NCBI RefSeq assembly: GCF_030811685.1
Contig: NZ_JAUSRF010000001.1
Location: forward strand, 62,001 to 126,000
Origin: Neorhizobium huautlense
GTDB taxonomy: Bacteria > Pseudomonadota > Alphaproteobacteria > Rhizobiales > Rhizobiaceae
Length of the DNA stretch: 64,000 nucleotides
Direction of reading: 5' to 3'
Below the pieces are notes generated by a model that was not told the DNA's origin, did not search any database, and saw only the letters and a list, made by a program, of their open reading frames with translations. Position 1 is the stretch's first letter, and each line of letters starts with the position of its first letter. Below are positions 42,609 through 50,819 of this stretch, one piece after another. Made by a program: the position numbers and the translations under genes.

Positions 42609-43924
42609 TATTGCGCTGCGGTCTTCGGTTGCAGGGCGGCTGAAACGGCGAGCGGATTGATATAGGGTTCCAGTGCCTTTACGGTGGCCGACAGCGCGCC
42701 ACGCATGTCCTGAATGGCTTCCTGACCGGCATCGATCATGTTGCGGCGGGCGATATCGTTGGTCAGCAGATAATGCACGGCCTTGGCCAGCATTTCGGTA
42801 TCGCGGATCATGCGCGCGCCACCCTTGCGGATGAGCTGCTGATAGGTTTCCCGGAAATTCTGGACATTGCTACCGGAGAGAACCGCGCAGCCGAGCATGG
42901 CTGACTCGATCGGGTTCTGGCCACCTTCGGCCGTCAGCGAGCGGCCGACGAAGGAGACTTCGGTAAGGCGCAGATACATGCCCATTTCACCGATGCTGTC
43001 ACCGAGGAAGATATCCGTATCCGGCGTGATGGCATCACCCCGCGAACGGCGGACAACCTTCAGCCCCTGCTCGACAAGCATGGCCTCGATAACATCGCCA
43101 CGTTCGGGATGGCGCGGCACGATGATGGTGAGCTGGTCATTGCGGGGTTTCAGCGCACGGTGAACGGTGGCTGCGGCGGTTTCCTCACCGTCGAACGTGC
43201 AGATGGCGGCCCATGTCTTGCGGTTGCCGATCTGTGCCAGATAGCTGTCGACCACAGCCGGATCGGCCGGCGGCGGATCCGTGTCGCCCTTCAGATTGCC
43301 CGAGACCGTGACCGGCCATGCGCCGAGATCGCGGAACCGTTCGGCATCGACATCGGAACGGGCAACGACCAGCGCCATCTTGCCGAAAAGCTGTTCGGCA
43401 ATACCGCCAAACCCCTTCCAGCGATCGAAGGAGCGATCAGAAATGCGGGCATTGACGCGGATCTGCGGAATGTGGCGGCGATTGAGTTCGGCGATCGTGG
43501 TCGGCCAGATTTCCGACTCTGCCGTGATCGCCACATCGGGACGCCAATAACGGATGAAACGCTTGATGGAAAATTTGACGTCGAGCGGCACATATTGATG
43601 GATGACCTCGTTGCCGAGGCGGTTTTCCACCAGCGCTGCAGAGGTGACCGTGCCGGTCGTCAGCAGGATATGGATGCCGCGGCGGCCGAATTCGCGGATC
43701 AGCGGAATGACGGCGAGCGTTTCGCCCACACTTGCGGCATGCATCCAGACAAGCGGCCCGAACGGGCGCGGCTGGCTGGCATAACCGAAACGTTCCAGCC
43801 GGCGCTGGCGGTCTTCCTTGCCCTTGAAGGCGCGCCAGGTGAGATAACTGCCCGTCAACGGATAGGCGAGGACACCGGCAACGCGGTATCCCGTCAAAGC
43901 GATGCGCGCCAAGCCTTTGCTCAT
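42608..43924 (-). CDS. kdtA: 3-deoxy-D-manno-octulosonic acid (KDO) transferase
   Basis: 438 residues. LTGSYLTWRAFKGKEDRQRR at the N-terminus, WMHAASVGETLAVIPLI, LLTTGTVTSA, the middle WRPDVAITAESEIWPT, and C-terminal VGRSLTAEGGQNPIE are all typical of WaaA/KdtA. It adds KDO from CMP-KDO to the lipid A precursor at the inner membrane, anchored by an N-terminal helix. A likely promoter lies upstream at 43984-44011. The HAD gene follows with overlap and lpxK after that. Confidence 0.95.
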   Translation of the reverse strand: MSKGLARIALTGYRVAGVLAYPLTGSYLTWRAFKGKEDRQRRLERFGYASQPRPFGPLVWMHAASVGETLAVIPLIREFGRRGIHILLTTGTVTSAALVENRLGNEVIHQYVPLDVKFSIKRFIRYWRPDVAITAESEIWPTTIAELNRRHIPQIRVNARISDRSFDRWKGFGGIAEQLFGKMALVVARSDVDAERFRDLGAWPVTVSGNLKGDTDPPPADPAVVDSYLAQIGNRKTWAAICTFDGEETAAATVHRALKPRNDQLTIIVPRHPERGDVIEAMLVEQGLKVVRRSRGDAITPDTDIFLGDSIGEMGMYLRLTEVSFVGRSLTAEGGQNPIESAMLGCAVLSGSNVQNFRETYQQLIRKGGARMIRDTEMLAKAVHYLLTNDIARRNMIDAGQEAIQDMRGALSATVKALEPYINPLAVSAALQPKTAAQ

Positions 43925-43983
43925 CGCATCATCCCCTGATCCGTTGCTTTCAATGACAATTGCCCGACCCCTAGCATATACTG

Positions 43984-44011
43984 CTTATAACGCCCGCGTT
44001 CTGCTTTACAA
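43984..44011 (-). promoter_or_regulatory. candidate kdtA promoter
   Basis: Minus-strand TTGTAA (44011-44006) and TATAAG (43989-43984), 16 bases apart, about 60 bases before the kdtA start. It follows the hairpin at 44043-44068 and a run of seven T, which would end transcription from the genes above. Confidence 0.45.
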
Positions 44012-44042
44012 ATACGTCAAAAAAAGGGGGGCTGCAGTACAA

Positions 44043-44068
44043 GAACCGATAGTCACAGCTATCGGTTC
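44043..44068 (-). terminator. hairpin between DUF4170 gene and kdtA
   Basis: GAACCGATAG (44043-44052) pairs with CTATCGGTTC (44059-44068) around TCACAG: a perfect 10-bp stem right after the DUF4170 stop. On the minus strand a T7 run comes about 25 bases later, so the fit to a classic terminator is only partial. Confidence 0.5.
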
Positions 44069-44085
44069 CGACTGCAACAACAGTA

Positions 44086-44328
44086 TCAGAGGCCGGTCGC
44101 CTTGGGGTCGAGAAGACGATGCATATGCACGATGAAATAGCGCATATGGGCGTTGTCGACGGTCTGCTGTGCCTTCGCCTTCCAGGCCGTCAGCGCCGAG
44201 GCGTAATCCGGGAAGATGCCGACGATATCGAGTGCCGACAGATCGCGGAACTGCACATCGGTGAGGTCGGACAGTTCGCCCCCGAAAACGAGATGCAGAA
44301 GCTGTTTCTTGTCGGTTGTTTCAGTCAT
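44086..44328 (-). CDS. DUF4170 family protein
   Basis: 80 residues. LLHLVFGGELSDLTDVQFRD, DIVGIFPDYASALTAWKAKA and MRYFIVHMHRLLDP match the DUF4170 family, a small alphaproteobacterial protein commonly found next to kdtA. No signal peptide or membrane helix. Function unknown; the constant position suggests a link to LPS core building. Confidence 0.85.
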   Translation of the reverse strand: MTETTDKKQLLHLVFGGELSDLTDVQFRDLSALDIVGIFPDYASALTAWKAKAQQTVDNAHMRYFIVHMHRLLDPKATGL

Positions 44329-44401
44329 GTCGATCTCTCAATATGTGTCGGCCGGATGGCCTGCCTTATTTGGCTGTCATTGAGGGATTTCACCCCAAAG
44401 G

Positions 44402-45196
44402 TCAACCCGAATGGGCTTGACGCAGCAGGCTTTTGATAACCGATTCGCCACCGGCAAAGAGAGTGGCGTGCTTCACGGTTTCGCGATTGTAAACGAGGCG
44501 GCTGCCATCCGTCTCAACGAGGCTGCCACCTGCCCGGAAAAGGATCAGGTCGGCCGCGGCCAGATCCCAGTCATGCGAGTTACGCGCCACCAGCGTGCCA
44601 TCGATTCGACCATCCGCCACCATGGCCAGCCGATAAGCCAGTGACGGCACGTGTTTTACGCGGCTGAGCAGCTTGCGGTATTCCGGCTCGAACTTGTTGA
44701 CCATTTCCGCCGAGGCGGCAATGTTCAGCACATCGTCCGGGCGGTGTTCGGCAACAGAGATGGTTTTGCCGTTTTTCAGCGCCGGACCATCGATGGCGGC
44801 GTAAAACTCTTCCCCCAGAGCCGGGGCGAAAAGCACACCCGCTACCGGCGCTCCCTTGTGCACGACGGCGACGCTGACGCACCAGTTGGTGGCGCCCTGG
44901 ATAAAGCCGCGCGTGCCATCGATCGGATCGACCACGAACACGGTGTCGGCCGACAATCGGGCGTGGTCGTCGTCGTTTTCCTCCGACAGCCAGCCGTAAT
45001 CGGGCCGGGCCGCCCTCAGCACGCTCAACAGGCGATCATTGGCGGCGAAATCGGCGGCGCTGACGGGAGACTGGCCCTCGTTCTTCCACCAGACCTCCGG
45101 CGACTGACCGAAAAAGCCGAGCGCGACCTCCCCCGCCTGCCTTGCGGCATCGCGGATAAGGTCGAGGTCTTTTTGCCAGCGCCGGTCTTCCATCAT
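44402..45196 (-). CDS. inositol monophosphatase family phosphatase (CysQ/HisN-like)
   Basis: 264 residues. Metal-site motifs SEEND, VVDPIDGTRGFIQG and HDWDLAAADLILFRAGG are complete. The family covers inositol monophosphatase, 3'(2'),5'-bisphosphate nucleotidase (CysQ) and histidinol phosphatase; the DPIDGTRGF form is nearest to CysQ. It starts two bases after the pmbA stop and is co-transcribed with it. The exact substrate is not settled by sequence. Confidence 0.85.
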   Translation of the reverse strand: MMEDRRWQKDLDLIRDAARQAGEVALGFFGQSPEVWWKNEGQSPVSAADFAANDRLLSVLRAARPDYGWLSEENDDDHARLSADTVFVVDPIDGTRGFIQGATNWCVSVAVVHKGAPVAGVLFAPALGEEFYAAIDGPALKNGKTISVAEHRPDDVLNIAASAEMVNKFEPEYRKLLSRVKHVPSLAYRLAMVADGRIDGTLVARNSHDWDLAAADLILFRAGGSLVETDGSRLVYNRETVKHATLFAGGESVIKSLLRQAHSG

Positions 45197-45198
45197 CT

Positions 45199-46545
45199 TT
45201 AGCGTCCGGCCAGCGTCATGCCCTCGATGGCAATCGTCGGCGAGGCGACACCGAACTTGCGGTCGATATCGCTGGCCGGCGTCAGCCGCATGAACATGTC
45301 TTTCAGATTGGAGGCGATGGTGACTTCCGAGACGGCGAAGGTCAGTTCGCCATTCTCGATCCAGAAACCGGTGGCGCCGCGCGAATATTCGCCGGTGATC
45401 ATGTTGACACCCTGGCCGATCAGCTCGGTCACGTAAAAACCGTTGCCGATCTGGCGGATCAGGTCTTCCGGCAGGATATCGCCCGGTTCCAGCGCCAGAT
45501 TGGTGGAGGCCGGCGTGACCGAGGTGCCGCCGCGCACGCCACGGCCATTGGTGGGCAGACCGAGTTCGCGGCCGATGGAGGTGGAGAGGAACCAGTGTTT
45601 CAACACACCGTCCTCGATCATCACCATGCGCTCGCCCTTTACCCCTTCGCCATCGAAGGGGCGCGAGGAACCGCCGCGCACGACCAGCGGATCATCGGTG
45701 ATGTTGAGGCCGGATTTCAGAACCTGTTGTCCCATCTTGTCGCGCAGAAAGCTGGTCTTGCGGGCGACGGAGGCACCGTTGATGGCGCCAGCAATATGAC
45801 CGACAAAACCGCGCGCGATGCGCGGATCGAAGACGACGGTGACATTGCTGCCGGTATCGACCTGACGCGGATTGACGCGCTTGACGGTTCGCTCGCCGGC
45901 ACGGCGGCCGATCAGAGCCGGGTCGTCGAGATCGGCGTAATAGAGGCGGCTGTCGAAATCGTAATCGCGCTCCATCTTCGTGCCTTCGCCGGCGATGACG
46001 CTGACGGAATGGCCGAAACGGCTGCCCATGTAGGAGCCGGAAAAACCGTGTGAGGTGACGAGAACGAGACCGCCTGCGCCTGCCGAGGCACCGGCGCCGG
46101 ACGAATTGGTGACGCCCGAAACATCCAGCGCTGCCTGCTCGGCAGCAAGCGCCGCATCACGCAACTGATCGGTCGAAACCTCGGTCGGATCGTAAAGTTC
46201 GAGATCCGGGTAGGAATGCGCCAGATTGGCCTCGTCCGCGAGGCAGGCATAGGGGTCTTCCGGCGAGACTTTCGCCATGGACACGGCGCGATCTGCAAGA
46301 ACCTTGATATCGAAACCGGGATTGGCCGACACGCTGGCGACCCGGTTGCCGACGAAAACCCGAAGGGCAAAATCATCGCTCTCGGATGCTTCCGTGCCTT
46401 CCACCTTGCCCAGGCGAACACTGACGGAGCGGGAACTGGAGCGGATGACAACGGCATCGGCCTTGTCCGCACCCGCCTTGATGGCGAGGTCTATCAGTTG
46501 CGAAGCGCGAGAGAGAAGATTTTCGGAATCGATTTCAGCGGACAT
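45199..46545 (-). CDS. pmbA: TldD/PmbA family metalloprotease subunit (TldE)
   Basis: 448 residues. SVRLGKVEGTEASESDDFALRVFVGN at the N-terminus and the C-terminal GVRGGTSVTPASTNLALEPG and TGEYSRGATGFWIENGEL are diagnostic of PmbA/TldE. This subunit lacks the HExxxH zinc motif held by TldD, as expected. Together they trim peptides (microcin maturation, CcdA breakdown). The tldD gene is not in the window. First gene of the minus-strand envelope block, divergent from the Kef-type antiporter. Confidence 0.93.
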   Translation of the reverse strand: MSAEIDSENLLSRASQLIDLAIKAGADKADAVVIRSSSRSVSVRLGKVEGTEASESDDFALRVFVGNRVASVSANPGFDIKVLADRAVSMAKVSPEDPYACLADEANLAHSYPDLELYDPTEVSTDQLRDAALAAEQAALDVSGVTNSSGAGASAGAGGLVLVTSHGFSGSYMGSRFGHSVSVIAGEGTKMERDYDFDSRLYYADLDDPALIGRRAGERTVKRVNPRQVDTGSNVTVVFDPRIARGFVGHIAGAINGASVARKTSFLRDKMGQQVLKSGLNITDDPLVVRGGSSRPFDGEGVKGERMVMIEDGVLKHWFLSTSIGRELGLPTNGRGVRGGTSVTPASTNLALEPGDILPEDLIRQIGNGFYVTELIGQGVNMITGEYSRGATGFWIENGELTFAVSEVTIASNLKDMFMRLTPASDIDRKFGVASPTIAIEGMTLAGR

Positions 46546-46654
46546 GTGCAGGCCTTTCGTTCCGAATCCATTTATTGTGCACTACATGACGCATCAAGGG
46601 CGTACCAGCTTTTCTTGGGATGCGCCTGCTTCACTCCTGCATGATGAGACCGGA

Positions 46655-48478
46655 ATGGCCGCGCCCGAAACCCTGTTCACCGAAACACTGCTTCTGCTCG
46701 GCGGCGCCGTGCTGGCGGCGCCGCTGTTCCGCAAGCTGGGTCTCGGCACCGTGCTCGGGTATCTCGCCGCCGGTGTCGTCATCGGACCGATCCTGCACAC
46801 GATCAGTGATGCCGGCGAGGTTCTGCATGTGTCGGAACTCGGTGTGGTGTTCCTGCTGTTCATCATCGGGCTCGAACTGAAACCCTCGCGCCTTTGGCAG
46901 ATGCGTGGCGACGTTTTTGTGCTCGGCACGGCGCAGGTTGTGATCACCGGTCTGGTCCTTTCCGCCCTTGCCTATCTCACCGGCATGGCCGGCTGGCGCG
47001 GCGGGCTGATCGCCGGGTTTGGCCTGGCCTTGTCCTCTACCGCCTTCGCGCTGCAGATCCTTCAGGACAACAGCGATACCAATACACGTTATGGCCAGCG
47101 CGCCTTTTCCATCCTGCTGTTTCAGGATCTGGCCATCGTGCCACTACTGGCGCTGGTGACCATTTTAGGCTCCGGGCCGGGCGAGGACACGACACCGCTT
47201 GCTCAGGATTTCGCCGTGGCGATCGGCGCGATCGGTGCGGTCATTCTGGCTGGGCGTTACCTTTTGACGCCGATGTTCCAGATCATTGCCCGCACCGGCG
47301 CCCGCGAGGTGATGATCGCCGCTGCCCTTCTCGTCGTGCTCGGATCGGCGGCCGCCATGCAGGCGGTGGGCTTGTCGATGGCAATGGGCGCGTTTCTGGC
47401 CGGCGTGATGCTGTCGGAATCCTCCTACCGGCATGAACTGGAAGCGGATGTCGAGCCGTTTCGCGGCCTGCTTCTGGCGCTGTTCTTCATGGCCGTCGGC
47501 CTGTCGCTGGATCTGTCGGCCATTGCCGATAACCTGATGATCATCCTCACCGCCGTGCCGCTGTTCATGCTGGTGAAGGCAGCGGTCCTCTATGGCATTT
47601 CGCGGCTTGGAGGCTCCTCGCATGCCGATGCGGTGCGCATCGCCTTTCTGCTGCCGCAGGGGGGCGAATTCGGCTTCGTGCTGTTCACCACCGCCACCGC
47701 CGCAGGCCTGTTGTCGCAGAGCGCGACATCGCTGCTGATCGCCAGCGTGACGATTTCCATGGCGCTGACGCCGCTCGGCTCGCTTCTGGCAAAAAGGTTG
47801 ATCGGTGACGAGGAGTTACAACGCGAGGAACTGAAAGAGGATTTCGAGGGCGCCGGGGCCGATGTGCTGATCATAGGCTTTTCGCGCTTTGGCCAGATCT
47901 CGGCGCAGATTCTTCTGGCCGGCGGCCGCTCAGTCACCGTGATCGACGACAGCCCCGACCGTATCCGTCAGGCGGCGCTGTTCGGTTTCCGCATCTATTT
48001 CGGCGACGGCACACGCCGCGACGTGCTGCAATCGGCCGGGATCGAGAAGGCGAAGATCGTCGCGGTGCTGACCCAGAAACGCGAAACGACCGACCGCATC
48101 GTCGACCTGATCGCCAAGGAATTTCCCAATACCCGCCTTTTCGTGCGCTCCTATGACCGCATCCACACGATCGAACTGCGCGGCAAGGGCGTCGAATACG
48201 AACTGCGCGAAACGCTGGAATCTGGCCTGCTATTTGGCCGCCGAACGCTGGAGGCGCTGGGCATGCCGGAGGCGGATGCCGAGGCGATCGGCGACGATAT
48301 ACGCAAACGCGATGAACAACGGCTGCAATTGCAGGCGGTCGAAGGCATCGCGGCTGGCCGCGACATGCTGCACAATCAGCCGGTCAGGCCCGAACCGCTG
48401 ATGAAACCGAAACGCGGCAGCGTGGGGGAGGAAATTTCGGAGGACGAGGCGAAAAAAGTGGCGATCGGGAAGTGGTGA
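46655..48478 (+). CDS. CPA2 monovalent cation:proton antiporter (KefB/KefC type)
   Basis: 607 residues. About 12 membrane helices in the first 380 residues, with LGLGTVLGYLAAGVVIGP and GFGLALSSTAFALQIL, then a TrkA-N/RCK domain (about 410-530) with VLIIGFSRFGQISAQILL and the nucleotide-binding VTVIDDSPDR. Such proteins exchange K+ or Na+ for protons, gated by NAD(H) or glutathione adducts. The ATG at 46655 fits the usual family start; an upstream ATG (46586) would add a hydrophilic 23 residues. Its stop touches the HEPN gene stop on the other strand. No ancillary kefF/kefG gene is near. Confidence 0.9.
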   Translation: MAAPETLFTETLLLLGGAVLAAPLFRKLGLGTVLGYLAAGVVIGPILHTISDAGEVLHVSELGVVFLLFIIGLELKPSRLWQMRGDVFVLGTAQVVITGLVLSALAYLTGMAGWRGGLIAGFGLALSSTAFALQILQDNSDTNTRYGQRAFSILLFQDLAIVPLLALVTILGSGPGEDTTPLAQDFAVAIGAIGAVILAGRYLLTPMFQIIARTGAREVMIAAALLVVLGSAAAMQAVGLSMAMGAFLAGVMLSESSYRHELEADVEPFRGLLLALFFMAVGLSLDLSAIADNLMIILTAVPLFMLVKAAVLYGISRLGGSSHADAVRIAFLLPQGGEFGFVLFTTATAAGLLSQSATSLLIASVTISMALTPLGSLLAKRLIGDEELQREELKEDFEGAGADVLIIGFSRFGQISAQILLAGGRSVTVIDDSPDRIRQAALFGFRIYFGDGTRRDVLQSAGIEKAKIVAVLTQKRETTDRIVDLIAKEFPNTRLFVRSYDRIHTIELRGKGVEYELRETLESGLLFGRRTLEALGMPEADAEAIGDDIRKRDEQRLQLQAVEGIAAGRDMLHNQPVRPEPLMKPKRGSVGEEISEDEAKKVAIGKW

Positions 48479-48928
48479 TCAGCGACGCGGTGGTGCGGAG
48501 GATACCACCGGAATTTTGTCGCTATCCGTGAGACCAACACCGAATTGAGCAGCAACCTCATGGAGCATCTGTGCTACGGTTTCCATTGCCGCACCGAGTT
48601 CAGCCTGATCCGCTTTTGCCGGAAGGCGACCGGCATCCTTCGGGTAGCGATACGTCGTGGCGTAGATCGTCAGGAAAAGCACACTTGAAAAACGCTGCTT
48701 GAACGGATTGGCATCAGGCAGAAGCCCTTGCAGCACATCGAGCCGATGCGCGTCTTTCCGGTCAGCTCGAATACCTTCGGAAGTCAGGAGGGCGATGAGG
48801 ATTTTCTCTGCCGCCTGTTGGGCATGATAGGCATCATTGCGGTTTCCGATTGCAGAAAGCGCGCGGGCGGCCTCGATATCCTCATGGGCCAATCTCAACG
48901 CATTTGCGATGTGAAGATCAGCGGACAT
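48479..48928 (-). CDS. HEPN domain protein, probable toxin of MNT/HEPN pair
   Basis: 149 residues, all-helical. The RNase-type Rx4H motif is present as RNDAYH, within NDAYHAQQAAEKILIALLTS, the classic HEPN helix. In well-studied HEPN toxins the motif is Rx4HxY, the tyrosine being the AMPylation target of the partner; here the +2 position is Gln, while a Tyr stands just before His. It overlaps the nucleotidyltransferase gene upstream by 11 bases. Likely an RNA-cutting toxin, held inactive by the partner. Confidence 0.83.
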   Translation of the reverse strand: MSADLHIANALRLAHEDIEAARALSAIGNRNDAYHAQQAAEKILIALLTSEGIRADRKDAHRLDVLQGLLPDANPFKQRFSSVLFLTIYATTYRYPKDAGRLPAKADQAELGAAMETVAQMLHEVAAQFGVGLTDSDKIPVVSSAPPRR

Positions 48929-49277
48929 TCAAAACAATACCGTCATCAACGATATGACTCGCAGCCGAGTTTGCAACGCTTAGGTCCGCACGGAAATCGG
49001 ACAATCGCGCGCAGGACACATCGGCATAGACACCTGAACCTTCCTGAACATGCCAGCCCAGCATAGGCGCGAACAAGCTCTCCGGGGCATCGTCGGATAC
49101 TATGACTTTCAGGTCCCAGTCGCTTTGGGCCGTAGCCTCCCCGCGAGCTTGGCTGCCGTAAAGGATAACATCGACCGGATCGTATTCCTGCCGAATCCGC
49201 GCGAGCAATATCGTCAACTCCGGAAAACTCCCCGGTGCTGCAACAGGCCTTTTCAAAATGTCTGCAACGATACTCAT
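48918..49277 (-). CDS. MNT-type minimal nucleotidyltransferase, probable antitoxin
   Basis: 119 residues. The polymerase-beta-like motif GSQARGEATAQSDWDLKV has the exact GS-x10-DxD spacing; a third carboxylate lies near DVSCARLSDF. In MNT/HEPN systems this enzyme adds AMP units to the HEPN toxin and so silences it. The ATG at 49277 has GGAG before it. Antitoxin first, toxin second with overlap, as in other such pairs. Confidence 0.83.
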   Translation of the reverse strand: MSIVADILKRPVAAPGSFPELTILLARIRQEYDPVDVILYGSQARGEATAQSDWDLKVIVSDDAPESLFAPMLGWHVQEGSGVYADVSCARLSDFRADLSVANSAASHIVDDGIVLNVR

Positions 49278-49357
49278 CGCCGCTCCAGATCATACGCGTT
49301 CACCGCGAATATAGCCTTTCCAAGGCATGCATTCCAGAACGTTTGCAAGATCACCCC

Positions 49358-50239
49358 CTACCCGCTCGCCGCCACCTTCCATAAGGCATCCACGGAACGC
49401 TTCAGCTCGTCCTTGATCTCGACCGACTCATCCAGAATCTCGTCCACCTTGTGGAAATCCAGAATGCCGAAACGATGGACGCGGGGACGCAGGAAAATGT
49501 GCGGCGGGTGCAGCTTCAGTTTCAGCGCGATACAGCCCTGCATCATCAACTGGCTGGAGCCGAAAAGGCTGTCTATGCGGTTGGGCATATGCGTGCCGTC
49601 GCCTTCCGGGCCACCGACGACATCGACGCCGATGACGATATCGGCAAGGTCAAGGAGATGGTCGTAAGGGATCGGGTTCAATATGCCGCCATCGACCATG
49701 ATGCGGCCGTTGACGCGCACCGGCATGAACAGGGCGGGAATGGCAGCGGAGGCGGCGATTGCCGGCAGCAGTTCACCCTCTTCGAGAATGACCTCCTTCT
49801 GGCCGTAATAGTCCGTCGCCGTCACCTTCAGCGGGATCCGCAGCGCATCGAAATTTTCCGGCACGGCGGCGGGCAGAAAAGCGCCGAGGATCGGTTCGAG
49901 ATTGAAATGGCCCAGCCGAAAACCGCCGATGCGGTCACGCATGCTGGCGGGACCTAGGCTCCAGAGCCGATTGGCGATAAGGCGACGGTTACCGACTGTT
50001 GCCCGCGTATAATCGCGGATTTCGCGGCCGCGCATGCCGGCGGCCATAGCGGCGCCCATGATGGCGCCGATCGAGGAACCGGCAATCGCCACCGGGCGGA
50101 TGCCGAGTTCATCGAGTGCTTCGATGATCTGGATATGCGAGATGCCGCGCGCACCGCCGCCACCGAACGCGATGGCCACCCTCGGCTCTCCACCCCGTTG
50201 AACTGCCGGAGCATGCGGGATGGAGAGGCGCGTGTTCAT
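49358..50239 (-). CDS. patatin-like phospholipase (NTE/RssA type)
   Basis: 293 residues. The oxyanion hole GGGGARG, nucleophile motif GSSIG and the DGG with catalytic aspartate (IMVDGGILNP) form a full Ser-Asp dyad. No signal peptide, so cytoplasmic or membrane-face. RssA/NTE proteins split phospholipids or lysophospholipids. Next gene on the same strand is rsmD, which ends 13 bases before it starts, so the two may be co-transcribed. Confidence 0.9.
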   Translation of the reverse strand: MNTRLSIPHAPAVQRGGEPRVAIAFGGGGARGISHIQIIEALDELGIRPVAIAGSSIGAIMGAAMAAGMRGREIRDYTRATVGNRRLIANRLWSLGPASMRDRIGGFRLGHFNLEPILGAFLPAAVPENFDALRIPLKVTATDYYGQKEVILEEGELLPAIAASAAIPALFMPVRVNGRIMVDGGILNPIPYDHLLDLADIVIGVDVVGGPEGDGTHMPNRIDSLFGSSQLMMQGCIALKLKLHPPHIFLRPRVHRFGILDFHKVDEILDESVEIKDELKRSVDALWKVAASG

Positions 50240-50252
50240 CGAAGAATAATCC

Positions 50253-50813
50253 TCAGGCCGACTGGTAACGGAAAAAGTCTATCCGCGTATCGCCGAACGA
50301 ACGGCTTTCGAGCGGCTTGAAACATGGATCGATCGTGACCGTTACATCGGCACGCTCTTCCAGGATTGCAAGCGCGCCGGGTGCGATCCAGCCGCCTTCA
50401 TGGGCGGAGAAAAGTGCCGCTTCGCCCAGTCCCTTGGCATAGGGCGGGTCGGCGAAGACGAACTGGAACGGCTCGATATTGTTCGCCGTGCCAAGCTTCG
50501 TGGCATCGCGCCGCAGGATGCGAGCGCGGCCATGCAGGCCGAGGCTTTCGATGTTCTCCCAAAGAAGGCCACGGCCTTCGACGCCGTTTTCGACAAACAG
50601 CGCCGAACGGCAGCCGCGCGACAGGGCTTCAAGCCCTACCGCACCGGTGCCGGCGAACAGATCGAGCACGCGGCACTGATCGATGGCCTCGGGATAAACG
50701 TGGCCGATGATGTTGAACAGGCTTTCGCGCGTCCGGTCGATGGTCGGCCGGATATCGTTCGTTTTCGGAGTGGCCAATGCGCGGCCACGGAATTCACCAC
50801 CTACGATCCGCAC
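50253..50813 (-). CDS. rsmD: 16S rRNA (guanine(966)-N2)-methyltransferase
   Basis: 186 residues. MRIVGGEFRGRALATP at the start, RPTIDRTRESLFNII, VLDLFAGTGAVGLEALSRG (SAM site) and FADPPYAKG (motif IV) are diagnostic of RsmD, which methylates G966 of 16S rRNA. It starts seven bases after the pseudouridine synthase stop, so the two rRNA-modifying genes form one unit. Confidence 0.95.
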   Translation of the reverse strand: MRIVGGEFRGRALATPKTNDIRPTIDRTRESLFNIIGHVYPEAIDQCRVLDLFAGTGAVGLEALSRGCRSALFVENGVEGRGLLWENIESLGLHGRARILRRDATKLGTANNIEPFQFVFADPPYAKGLGEAALFSAHEGGWIAPGALAILEERADVTVTIDPCFKPLESRSFGDTRIDFFRYQSA

Positions 50814-50819
50814 GTGGCC

